From assembly GCA_964454015.1 (NCBI GenBank), contig CAYVQF010000029.1, forward strand, positions 1 to 64,000: a stretch of 64,000 nucleotides of DNA, read 5' to 3'. The notes under the pieces are model-generated. The model saw nothing but the letters and a program-made list of their open reading frames with translations, did not search any database and was not told where the DNA came from. Positions 25,837 through 33,939 of the stretch are shown one piece after another; positions within the stretch are counted from its first letter, which is position 1; the number at the start of each line of letters is the position of its first letter. The DNA comes from CAYVQF01 sp964454015. Its GTDB lineage: Bacteria; Myxococcota_A; Bradymonadia; UBA4248. The translations under genes and the position numbers were made by a program.

Positions 25837-26964
25837 ATGGCCATTTGTCCAAGTTGTCGTAGCGTTGGTGAGTTGGGTGCGGATTGTCCTCGCGATGGCT
25901 TTGTTTACGTGAACGAGGCCGTGTTGGCCTCGGCGCCTGACGGCCACCTCTTGGGCCAGAAGATCGGCGGGAAGTTCGTGCCCATGGAGCTGCTCGGTGA
26001 GGGTGGCATGGGCTACATCTACAAGGCGGTGCAGAAGCCCGTCGGCCGGGCGGTGGCTCTCAAGGTCCTCAAAGACGATTTCATGCATGACAGCGTGATT
26101 CGCGACCGCTTTTTGCGTGAGGCCGAGGCCATCGCGCGGATGAGCCACCGCAACATCGTCATGCTCTTCGACAGTGGGCTGGATGAGCGCACGGGTGTGC
26201 TCTACATGGCCATGGAATTCCTCAACGGCAAGCCCGTGTCCCAGGAGATGCGGCAACAACTGTCGCTGCGCCGGGTGGTCTCCATGGCGTTGGGGATCGC
26301 CAATGCCCTGGCCGAGGCGCACAAGCACGGGATCATCCACCGGGATCTGAAGCCGGAGAACGTCTTCTTGGTGCGCGATGAGGATGGCAAAGAGGTGCCC
26401 AAGGTGCTGGACTTTGGCTTTGCGCGGCTGCAGGGGGCGACGAAGAAGTTGACCCAGGCGGGCATCGCCTTTGGCACCCCGCACTACATGGCGCCCGAGC
26501 AAGCCATGGGGCTCGAGGGCGTGACGGCGGCGGCCGACGTCTATGCCTTGGGGATCATGCTCTTCGAGATGGTGTGTGGCGATGTGCCTTATGATGGCAA
26601 CAACGCCATGGAGGTGATGCACAAACAGGTCAACGCGCCCATCCCGCCCGTGGTGCCCCGCGCGGGTCTCAACCCGCCGGCACGGCTGGTGCGGCTCATC
26701 GAGCGCTCCATCCAGAAAGAGCCTGAGGACCGCTACCCCGACGGGGCGGCGGTGCAGGCCGAGCTGCTCGCCATCCACGATGAAATCGAGTCCATGGGTT
26801 TGGCCGTGAGCCAACCGATGATGCCCATGACCATGGCCCCGGGGGGGAGCCCGGTGAACACCGGGGGCGTGAAGACGCAGCAGATGCTGATTTTGATTGG
26901 CGGCGCCGTGGTCTTTGCCGTGTTGGGCCTGGCCATTGCCCTGATCATCGTCGCCCTGCGTTGA
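25837..26964 (+). CDS. Ser/Thr protein kinase with zinc ribbon and C-terminal membrane anchor
   Basis: 375 residues. The N-terminal CPSC with a second Cys at about 17 looks like a zinc ribbon. The kinase follows: LGEGGMGYIYKA (Gly loop near 54), VALKVLK (Lys), IIHRDLKPENV (catalytic Asp near 170), VLDFGFARL (DFG) and APEQAMG. A single transmembrane segment near 350-372 ends the protein with almost nothing outside. The cytoplasmic kinase would act on soluble targets; an FAD oxidoreductase gene follows 19 bp later. Substrates cannot be told. Confidence 0.9.
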   Translation: MAICPSCRSVGELGADCPRDGFVYVNEAVLASAPDGHLLGQKIGGKFVPMELLGEGGMGYIYKAVQKPVGRAVALKVLKDDFMHDSVIRDRFLREAEAIARMSHRNIVMLFDSGLDERTGVLYMAMEFLNGKPVSQEMRQQLSLRRVVSMALGIANALAEAHKHGIIHRDLKPENVFLVRDEDGKEVPKVLDFGFARLQGATKKLTQAGIAFGTPHYMAPEQAMGLEGVTAAADVYALGIMLFEMVCGDVPYDGNNAMEVMHKQVNAPIPPVVPRAGLNPPARLVRLIERSIQKEPEDRYPDGAAVQAELLAIHDEIESMGLAVSQPMMPMTMAPGGSPVNTGGVKTQQMLILIGGAVVFAVLGLAIALIIVALR

Positions 26965-26983
26965 GGGTGACCGCGGAGGGAAC

Positions 26984-28264
26984 GTGGAGCACGTCAAGAC
27001 CCTGATCGTCGGCGCAGGCGTCACGAGCCTGGCTTGCGCCAATTATCTGCAGAACAAAGACTACCTGATCATCGAGCGCGACGATGCCATAGGGGGCTAC
27101 TGCAAGACCGTCAAGCAGGATGGCTTCGTCTGGGACTATTCGGGTCACTTTTTCCACTTCCGGGACAAAGCCATCGAGCAGATGCTGGTGGCGCGTATGC
27201 CAGCGGGGGAAGTGCAGACCATCGCCCGCTGCTCGCAGGTCTATCACCAGGGCAACGTGGTCGATTTTCCCTTCCAGAAGAACATCCACCAGTTGCCCCA
27301 AGCGGATTTCATCGATTGCCTCTATGACCTGGTCTTTGCCGAAGAGGCCCACCCCGATGAGGGTGCGTCCTTCAAGGAGATGGTCTATCGCCGCTTTGGC
27401 CGGGGGATCGCCGAGCGTTTCTTGGTTCCCTACAACGAGAAGCTCTACGCCTGCGATTTGGGCGATCTGGATCGGGACGCCATGGGGCGCTTTTTCCCCT
27501 ACGCCGACCTGCGCGACATCGTGCGCAACATGCGCCAAGCGGACAACCGCTCTTATAACGCCACCTTCACCTATCCACGGGGCGGCGCCATCCGCTACGT
27601 CGAGGCCCTGTTGGCGGGGGTGGACACGGGGCGGCTCGCCTTGAACGAGGCCCTGGTCGGCCTCGACCTGGAGAAGCGGGTGGCGCGCACCAGCAAGCGC
27701 GAGATCGCCTATGAGCGCCTGGTGTCCAGCGCGCCCTTCGTCGATCTCTTGCGTGCTGCGGGGCTGCCTTTTGCAGAGGCGGCCTTCCGCACCAACAAGG
27801 TGCTGGTGTTCAACCTGGGCTTCGACCGCAAGGGCTGGACCAAGCCCCACTGGGTCTACTTCCCGGATCGGGACTTCTCTTTTTATCGCGTGGGTTTTTA
27901 CGACAACATCTTTGGGGCCGATCGCATGAGCCTCTACGTCGAGATCGGGGCGCCCACGGACCAGAGCCTCGACGTCGCGGCGGCCCAGGCCCAGGTGCTG
28001 GCCGACCTGGCGCGAGCGGGCATCGTCGACGGTCACCGCTGCATCTCATCCCACCACGTGGTCCTCGACCCGGCCTATGTGCACATCACGGCCGAGTCCC
28101 TGCGCGCTACGGCGCGGTGGCGCGAGGCCCTGGGCACGGCTGGGGTCTACAGCATCGGCCGCTACGGTGGTTGGACCTATTGCTCCATCGAAGACAACAT
28201 CATCGAGGCGCGGGCGCTGGCGGAGCGCTTCAACAGCGTCGAAGGCCACGCGGCGCCTCTCTGA
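26984..28264 (+). CDS. FAD-dependent oxidoreductase (protoporphyrinogen oxidase/UDP-galactopyranose mutase-like)
   Basis: 426 residues. The N-terminal FAD site reads IVGAGVTSLACANYL, followed by IIERDDAIGGYCKT. The body (FVWDYSGHFFHFRD, FPFQKNIHQLP, FLVPYNEKLYACD) and the C-terminal SIGRYGGWTYCSIED, the flavin-binding tail, resemble UDP-galactopyranose mutase and related amine-oxidase-fold enzymes. Proteins of this type act in polysaccharide or isoprenoid chemistry; I cannot decide the substrate. Start is GTG 26984 with GGAGGGAAC just upstream. It is convergent with the deaminase at 28274, 9 bp away. Confidence 0.82.
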   Translation: MEHVKTLIVGAGVTSLACANYLQNKDYLIIERDDAIGGYCKTVKQDGFVWDYSGHFFHFRDKAIEQMLVARMPAGEVQTIARCSQVYHQGNVVDFPFQKNIHQLPQADFIDCLYDLVFAEEAHPDEGASFKEMVYRRFGRGIAERFLVPYNEKLYACDLGDLDRDAMGRFFPYADLRDIVRNMRQADNRSYNATFTYPRGGAIRYVEALLAGVDTGRLALNEALVGLDLEKRVARTSKREIAYERLVSSAPFVDLLRAAGLPFAEAAFRTNKVLVFNLGFDRKGWTKPHWVYFPDRDFSFYRVGFYDNIFGADRMSLYVEIGAPTDQSLDVAAAQAQVLADLARAGIVDGHRCISSHHVVLDPAYVHITAESLRATARWREALGTAGVYSIGRYGGWTYCSIEDNIIEARALAERFNSVEGHAAPL

Positions 28265-28273
28265 GGGGCCAGG

Positions 28274-29596
28274 TCAGAAGCCGAGGGCGGCGAGGGCCTC
28301 TCTCCCGGCGGCCAGCCGGGCGGGGGCGTCGATGGTGACGACGCGGCCGTCGTCGACGACGAGGCGGCCGTCGACCCAGACGCTGCGCACGTTCTCCGGG
28401 AAGGAGGCGTAGACCAAGGTCGAGGCGATTTGCTGTGGAGCGACGCCATTGTAGGCCTGATCGAAGCGGTGGAGGACGAGATCGGCTTTCTTGCCCACTT
28501 CGACGCTGCCGATCTCGTGGTCCAAGCCCAGGGCCTTGGCGCCGTCCATGGTGGCCATGCGGATGACCCTGTTGGCGGGCATGGCCGTGGGGCCATGGGG
28601 GACCTTCTGCACGAGGGCGGCCACGCGCATCTCCGTGTGGATATCGAGGGTGTTGTTGCACGGGGCGCCGTCGCTGCCGATGCCGACGTTGACCCCGGCC
28701 TCTTGCATGGCGGGGATGGGGGCGATGCCTGAGCCGAGTTTGAGGTTGGTGATGGGACAGTGGGCGATGGAGGTGCCGGTCTCAGCCAGGATGGCGTGCT
28801 CCCGCGCGTCGGTCCACACGCCGTGGGCCAAGACCACATCGGGTCCGGTGAGTCCGCAGGCGTGCAGGTACTCGATGTTGCGCAGGCCGTGCAGGGCGAG
28901 GGAGGTCTCGACCTCGAAGGGGGTCTCCGAGGCGTGGGTGTGGATGCCAGCACGGAGATCGCGGGCCAGGGCGGCGACGTCGCGCAAGAGGGCATCGGAG
29001 CAGGAGATGGCGAAGCGCGGCGCGAAGGCATAGCCGATGCGACCGTTGGCGCGCCCCTGCCAGGTGCGGCAGAGGCGCTCTGCCTCGCGCAGGCTGTCCT
29101 CGCGGCGTTCGCGCAAGCCAGGAGGGGCGTCGGGGGCGTCCATCATGCATTTGCCGATGACGGCGCGCATGCCGCTCTCTTCGACGGCGGCGCCGATGGC
29201 GTCACTGTGGTGTACCGTGCCCATGTCGAGGATGCAGGTGGTGCCGCTGCGCAGGAGCTCGGCCAGGCCAATGTCGGCGCTGGCCCGCAGTGAGGTGGGG
29301 GTGTGGGCGGCCTCCATGGGCCAGATCCGGTGCTGGAGCCAATCCATCAGGGCCAGATCGTCGGCCAGGTTGCGGAAGAGCACCTGGCACAGGTGCACAT
29401 GGATCTGGACGAAGCCTGGGGTGAGCACGGCGCCGCTGGCGTCGATGATCTGGGTGCCAGGGGCGGTGGCCAGGGTGCCTGTGGGTGCGATGGCGGCGAT
29501 GCGCCCATCGACGATGTGGACGTCAGTGGCGGCGCGCACGCTGTCCTGGGGGTCGACGGTGAGGACCGTGGCGTTGTGAATGAGGGTCGCTGTCAT
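28274..29596 (-). CDS. Amidohydrolase, 5'-deoxyadenosine/MTA/SAH deaminase type
   Basis: 440 residues with the cytosine-deaminase-like amidohydrolase motifs: FVQIHVHLCQ (first metal ligands), GIHTHASE, VLAHGVW and GSDGAPCNN. The MADDLALMDWLQ-type region, here NLADDLALMDWLQHRIWPMEAAHT, is typical of the MtaD group, which deaminates S-adenosylhomocysteine, methylthioadenosine or 5'-deoxyadenosine. The exact substrate needs testing. Such enzymes recycle the by-products of SAM enzymes. It ends 9 bp from the convergent FAD enzyme and lies after coaD. Confidence 0.85.
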   Translation of the reverse strand: MTATLIHNATVLTVDPQDSVRAATDVHIVDGRIAAIAPTGTLATAPGTQIIDASGAVLTPGFVQIHVHLCQVLFRNLADDLALMDWLQHRIWPMEAAHTPTSLRASADIGLAELLRSGTTCILDMGTVHHSDAIGAAVEESGMRAVIGKCMMDAPDAPPGLRERREDSLREAERLCRTWQGRANGRIGYAFAPRFAISCSDALLRDVAALARDLRAGIHTHASETPFEVETSLALHGLRNIEYLHACGLTGPDVVLAHGVWTDAREHAILAETGTSIAHCPITNLKLGSGIAPIPAMQEAGVNVGIGSDGAPCNNTLDIHTEMRVAALVQKVPHGPTAMPANRVIRMATMDGAKALGLDHEIGSVEVGKKADLVLHRFDQAYNGVAPQQIASTLVYASFPENVRSVWVDGRLVVDDGRVVTIDAPARLAAGREALAALGF

Positions 29597-29639
29597 GGGA
29601 TGGGTGACCTCTGGCTGGGTGGGGCGCGGGGCTAAGGCT

Positions 29640-30140
29640 TTAGCCGCACAAGCGTTCCATCAAGGCGCGGGCGACGTGTTCGGGCACATAGGCCCTGACG
29701 TCGCGCCCGCAGCCGGCGATTTCTTTGACGACCGAGGAGGAGACGAAGAGGGTCTCGGGGTCGGCGATGAGGAAGATGCTCTCGATCTGCGGGGCCAAGT
29801 CCATGTTGGCCAGGCCCATCTGAAACTCGAACTCGAAGTCGCCCACGGCACGCAGCCCGCGCAAGAGGACCTTGGCGCCGACGGCGTGGCAGAAGTCGAC
29901 CAAGAGCGAGTCGAAGGCCTGCACCACGACGTGGTCGAAAGCGCCGAGGGAGGCTTCGAGCATGGCGATGCGCTCTTCGACGGAGAAGGTGTAGGTCTTG
30001 CGCGGGTTGTTGCCGACGGCGACGACCAAGCGGTCGAAGAGTCGCGCGCCGCGTTCGATGAGATTGAGGTGGCCAAAGGTCGGGGGATCGAAGGAGCCGC
30101 CGTAGACCGCGGCTCTGTTCTCCCCGTGTGTTCCGCTCAT
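29640..30140 (-). CDS. coaD: Phosphopantetheine adenylyltransferase
   Basis: 166 residues, the standard CoaD length. It makes dephospho-CoA from 4'-phosphopantetheine and ATP. The signature GGSFDPPTFGHLNLI (residues about 14-28), the NPRKTYTFSVEERIAML stretch, LLRGLRAVGDFEFEFQM and SSSVVKEIA are all present and intact. Start ATG 30140. The gene upstream, in a different functional class, ends 30 bp away. Confidence 0.96.
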   Translation of the reverse strand: MSGTHGENRAAVYGGSFDPPTFGHLNLIERGARLFDRLVVAVGNNPRKTYTFSVEERIAMLEASLGAFDHVVVQAFDSLLVDFCHAVGAKVLLRGLRAVGDFEFEFQMGLANMDLAPQIESIFLIADPETLFVSSSVVKEIAGCGRDVRAYVPEHVARALMERLCG

Positions 30141-30170
30141 GTCATCTTGCCCAGGTGGCGCGGTCGGCCA

Positions 30171-31652
30171 TTACCAGCGGTAGGTGACGCCCATGGAGAC
30201 GCCGCCGTCAGGGTGTCCAGCCAAATTGTAATCCCAGGTGCGCAGCGCTTTCTCTTCCGGGGTCGTGCCGCTGACCTGGTCGACGATGATCATGATCAGG
30301 CCCGCCGTCAAGATGGCCCCGCCCGTTCCGTAGAGGATGTCGGCGACGGTGCTGTAGAGGTTGCGGTCCTTGATGGCCTGAATGTCATCGCCTCTGAGGC
30401 GACAGGCGGCGTCTTTGTTACAGTCTTCGAAGTCGCTGTTGGCCGTCATGGCCAAGACCCCAAAGACGGCGCCCGCGGCGAGGACGACGCCGCCGGTGCT
30501 GGCGGTGATGATCCCGATGGTGGTCCAGGTGACGCCGCCGCTGTCGTCGCGGAGACTGACCACCTTGAGCTCTTCCCCGGTCCACAGGGCGTTGAGGAGA
30601 TCGGCCATGCCTTCGCGGGTGGCGACCTCGGCGGGCCTGACGGTGAATTCGCGTACGAGCTGTCCCTTGTCGACGTCCACCAACATGACGCGGTAGCCCG
30701 CTGGCACGGGGCTACCGTCGGGGATGAGGCCCGCGCCGAAGACGAACTTGGCCTCGACGCGACTGCCCACGGTGGCCAAGAGGCGACCGACGACTTCCGG
30801 TTGGGTGAGGAAGGGTTGTGCGTTCAGCGTGAGGGCGGCGGGGTAGGTATAGGCGTTGGCGAAGTCGTCGTGGAAATCGACGACGGTGTCACGGGTGACT
30901 GGCACGACATAGGCGCGGGTGGTGCGGTCGTTACAGATTTCGGCGATGCCATAGCTCCCCGGGAGGACCGTGAGGTTCACCGAGGGGTCCATGTCGAGGT
31001 CGTGGCCGTTGATGCGCGCGAAACAGCCCGTGTCGACGCGGATGTTCAATTTGACGCCGTTGCCCGTCTTGGGCAGGTGCTTGAGGTAGACCTCGACCAG
31101 ATCCGGGGGGAACTGCTCTTCGTTGGGGACCTGTGACGGGAAGTAGCGGACCAACTCTTTGATGACCGTCTCGGCGTCGTCTTGGTTGCCGCGCACGAAG
31201 TAGTGGAGCTGCACCAGATAGAGACCACTCATGTAGGTGGCTTCGGCAAAGCCCTGGCGCAAGGTCAGGGCGCTGAGTCGCGCCGTGGCCTCCTCGAAGG
31301 CTTCGTTGAGCTCCTGCACTGCCGCATCATACTTGCCGTTGAAGTAGGATTGGTTGCCCTGCATGAAGCGCCGCTCGATGTCAGTGACGTCGGGCAAGGT
31401 CAGCTCGGGGAAGCGCTCGTTGAGCAGCGCGTCGCGGGCGGCGATGGACTTCATGAGCAGGCGCTGATCGGCCGTGGCGCTGTTCATGAGTTGGTCGTTG
31501 AGCTGCTGCGGCTCATAGGCAGCGCCAAAATTGATGGGGATGAAGACGGTCTGAGCCGAGAGGCTGGCGGCACTTCCCATGACCGCCAGGACCACCACCG
31601 TCGCCAAGAAGAGAGGAGAAAATGAGACCCGCTGAACATCGCTTCTACGCAT
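30171..31652 (-). CDS. Secreted protein with C-terminal membrane segments, unknown
   Basis: 493 residues. GAGGAATCT lies just before ATG 31652. After a signal peptide (VVLAVMGSAASLSAQ) comes a helical region resembling TPR units (RRFMQGNQSYFNGKYDAAVQEL and similar), then a beta region with CFARINGHDLDMDPSVNLTVLPGSY (a PEGA-like or carboxypeptidase-regulatory-like strand pattern). Two hydrophobic stretches near 380-405 and 440-465 follow. The last residues VSMGVTYRW end in an aromatic residue. It shares this order with the TPR protein at 32661, so the two may be paralogues or parts of one complex. Confidence 0.6.
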   Translation of the reverse strand: MRRSDVQRVSFSPLFLATVVVLAVMGSAASLSAQTVFIPINFGAAYEPQQLNDQLMNSATADQRLLMKSIAARDALLNERFPELTLPDVTDIERRFMQGNQSYFNGKYDAAVQELNEAFEEATARLSALTLRQGFAEATYMSGLYLVQLHYFVRGNQDDAETVIKELVRYFPSQVPNEEQFPPDLVEVYLKHLPKTGNGVKLNIRVDTGCFARINGHDLDMDPSVNLTVLPGSYGIAEICNDRTTRAYVVPVTRDTVVDFHDDFANAYTYPAALTLNAQPFLTQPEVVGRLLATVGSRVEAKFVFGAGLIPDGSPVPAGYRVMLVDVDKGQLVREFTVRPAEVATREGMADLLNALWTGEELKVVSLRDDSGGVTWTTIGIITASTGGVVLAAGAVFGVLAMTANSDFEDCNKDAACRLRGDDIQAIKDRNLYSTVADILYGTGGAILTAGLIMIIVDQVSGTTPEEKALRTWDYNLAGHPDGGVSMGVTYRW

Positions 31653-31743
31653 AGATTCCTCGCCGTCTACGCCACCAAACAAGGCACGACCCCCAGCATG
31701 CCACGGCCACCGAAGCGGCGCAAGGACGAGGGCCACACAGGGT

Positions 31744-32658
31744 TCAAGGGGCGTCAGGTGGCTGATAACAGTTGACCCGGTTGCGGCCCTGAGCCTTGGC
31801 TTGATAAAGGGCGGTGTCAGCCGCCGCGATGAGATCCTCCGTGCTGTCGATGCCCGCATCGGGAAAGGCCGCGACCCCGATGGACACGGTGACGGGGATG
31901 ATCTGGTGGTTGAAGGAGAAGAGCTGCTTCTCGATGAGCATCCTGATGCGATTGGCCACCACGTAACAGCGCTCGGCGTCGATGCCGCGACAGATGAGCA
32001 GGAACTCTTCGCCGCCGTAGCGGCCGATGATGTCCTCCTGGCGGATGGTGCCCTGGATGGTGCGCACGATCTCGATCAAGATCTTGTCCCCCGCGGGGTG
32101 GGAGTAGACATCGTTGACCCGCTTGAAGTGATCCGCGTCGATCATGCAAATCGCCAGGGGCTCGTGGTGGCGCTTGGCGAAGGCCAGCTCGACCTTGATG
32201 CGCTCCAGCAGGTAGCGCTTGTTGTAAGCCCGGGTGAGGCCATCGCGTAGCGCCGCGTTGTAGAGCTGGCGCTGGAAGGCTTCGTCGTATTCGTCTTGGT
32301 AGGTGTAGCGCAGGATGATCATGCGCCCAAGGCCGATCTTGTCGCCGTCTTGCAGGAGCACGGGCGCGTGCAGCGGCTCACCGTTGACGAAGGTGCCGTT
32401 GGCGCTCTCCAGGTCGATGGCGTAGTGTTGGCCAGCGCGCTCTTCGATGCGCAGGTGCTGCCGTGACACCGAAGCGTCTTCGAGGCGGATGGCGCATTGC
32501 ACGCCGCGTCCAACGGTCACCTCTGGGCCATCGATTTTGAAGAGTTCACCCATTTGACCGCCCGTCAGAACCACCAAGGCCGGCTTTCGCGGCTCGGCTG
32601 CTGCCGTCAGGCTGTCGAGCTTTATCCGTAGGGTGGTGTTGCCGTCTTCATTCGTCAT
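31744..32658 (-). CDS. FHA-GGDEF diguanylate cyclase
   Basis: 304 residues. An N-terminal FHA domain (about 25-115: ITVGRG-like VTVGRGVQ, SVSRQHLRI, NGTFVNGEPL) binds phosphothreonine. A GGDEF domain (about 130-300) has the active GGEEF in GRYGGEEFLLI, with RQED upstream as a c-di-GMP inhibitory I-site. It should make c-di-GMP in response to a phosphorylated partner, likely one of the kinases in this region. The ATG lies 2 bp past the upstream gene's stop, so they are co-translated. Only weak GAAG precedes it. Confidence 0.9.
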   Translation of the reverse strand: MTNEDGNTTLRIKLDSLTAAAEPRKPALVVLTGGQMGELFKIDGPEVTVGRGVQCAIRLEDASVSRQHLRIEERAGQHYAIDLESANGTFVNGEPLHAPVLLQDGDKIGLGRMIILRYTYQDEYDEAFQRQLYNAALRDGLTRAYNKRYLLERIKVELAFAKRHHEPLAICMIDADHFKRVNDVYSHPAGDKILIEIVRTIQGTIRQEDIIGRYGGEEFLLICRGIDAERCYVVANRIRMLIEKQLFSFNHQIIPVTVSIGVAAFPDAGIDSTEDLIAAADTALYQAKAQGRNRVNCYQPPDAP

Positions 32659-32660
32659 CT

Positions 32661-33833
32661 TCAAAACGTCCAGTGCAGGGTGGGGAGGAGGCCATGGCGA
32701 TGGGGGGTGAGGGTGAAGCCAGAGAGCGACTCCGCCGCGGGATCTGAGGCGGTGTAATGCAAGAGCAGCCAGATCACCCCCCCCAGGGTGATGGCCCCGC
32801 CCGCAGCGTACAATCCTAAGACCAGATCGGGCCGCCAAGAAATTTCATCGTAGCGGGCGCGCGCCGTGACGCAGTCGGCGTCAGAGCCGTCGAGACAAGC
32901 CCGGCGCTGTGCGTCGTAGCGCTCGACTTGATCCGCCACGATGATGTCCGCCGTAACGGCTCCCGCCAGCGTCGCGATCCCGAGGCCGGCGATGGTCCAG
33001 GGGAGCCAGGCTGTGCCCGATGATGGCGGTGGCGGCGGCGGCGGCGGCGGCACGATGGCTGGGTCGTCGTCGACGGGCTGCGGTAGGGAAGGCGTCGACA
33101 GCGGCGCTTCAGCAGGGATGCAAGCGCGGATGTAGTTCTGCGAGGTCTGCCCAAGGCCGATCTCCGCCGCCACCTGCGCGCCAACGAGCTCTTCCACCGT
33201 CACGAGATGTACCTCGGCCTGGTCACAGCGGCGCTCGGCCATGGCCGTCTCGGCGCTCCTGAGATGGCGCACGGCGATCTCCCGCGGCAGGTCCACCTGG
33301 GCGCGCTTCTGCAAAGCCATGGCGTCCGCTTGGAGCCCGTCGTCGTCGCCGGGTTGGGTTGGGGCCACGAGCTGTTCCGCCAAGCGCAGGCCCTCCTGCC
33401 AGTGTATCGTGGCCGCCTCGATGGCGTGCTCCGCCAAGGCCTGCTCACTGAGGCAGAGCAGGGATTCGCCGAGGCGATGCTGGGACTTGCCCAAGAGAGA
33501 CGGGTCGATCTTGGGGTCGCTCACGAGGTCTCGATAGACCGCCACGGCACCCTGGCAGTTGGCCGACTGTTGGTTGGCCCGGCCGAGCTGGTAGGTCAAT
33601 GACAGCAGGGCTTGCTCTGCCGAAGGGCGATAGGCATCAGGGACCGTGCCCTCATGCAGGGCGTCTTTGAGCAGGGCCCGCAGGCTGATGTAGTGCCTAG
33701 CCGCCTCGGCAAAGGACTCCTGCGCATAGGCCGCTTCGGCGGCGCTCTTGAGCTCGGCGATGCGCTGCGGGTCCCACTGCGCCGCCGCCGCCATGGGCAC
33801 GAGCAAGAGCCCGGCGCAAAGCAGGGGCAGCAT
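32661..33833 (-). CDS. Secreted/membrane TPR-like protein
   Basis: 390 residues. GGGAGGGGGC lies 9 nt before ATG 33833, followed by a signal peptide (LPLLCAGLLLVPMAAAAQ). The middle is helical with TPR-like units (AAYAQESFAEAARHYISL, RCDQAEVHLVTV), then a Pro run of nine, two hydrophobic stretches (ALPWTIAGLGIATLAGAV and LGLYAAGGAITLGGVIWLLL) and an aromatic C-terminus (TLHWTF). The build resembles the gene at 30171. The FHA-GGDEF gene starts 2 bp after its stop. Function unknown. Confidence 0.65.
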   Translation of the reverse strand: MLPLLCAGLLLVPMAAAAQWDPQRIAELKSAAEAAYAQESFAEAARHYISLRALLKDALHEGTVPDAYRPSAEQALLSLTYQLGRANQQSANCQGAVAVYRDLVSDPKIDPSLLGKSQHRLGESLLCLSEQALAEHAIEAATIHWQEGLRLAEQLVAPTQPGDDDGLQADAMALQKRAQVDLPREIAVRHLRSAETAMAERRCDQAEVHLVTVEELVGAQVAAEIGLGQTSQNYIRACIPAEAPLSTPSLPQPVDDDPAIVPPPPPPPPPSSGTAWLPWTIAGLGIATLAGAVTADIIVADQVERYDAQRRACLDGSDADCVTARARYDEISWRPDLVLGLYAAGGAITLGGVIWLLLHYTASDPAAESLSGFTLTPHRHGLLPTLHWTF

Positions 33834-33939
33834 CACCCGGGCCGCCCCCTCCCCACGCGCGACGCCTCGCCTCCGCGGCGGCGAACTGCAAGGGTAAACC
33901 TGGCAACAGCCATTGTAATCGATGGGTTTGCGCATGGTG

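Noticed and set aside
29630..29645. GGCTAA-GGCT-TTAGCC hairpin at the coaD stop
   Set aside because: The stem overlaps the stop codon and lacks a U tract, so it is not a clear terminator.
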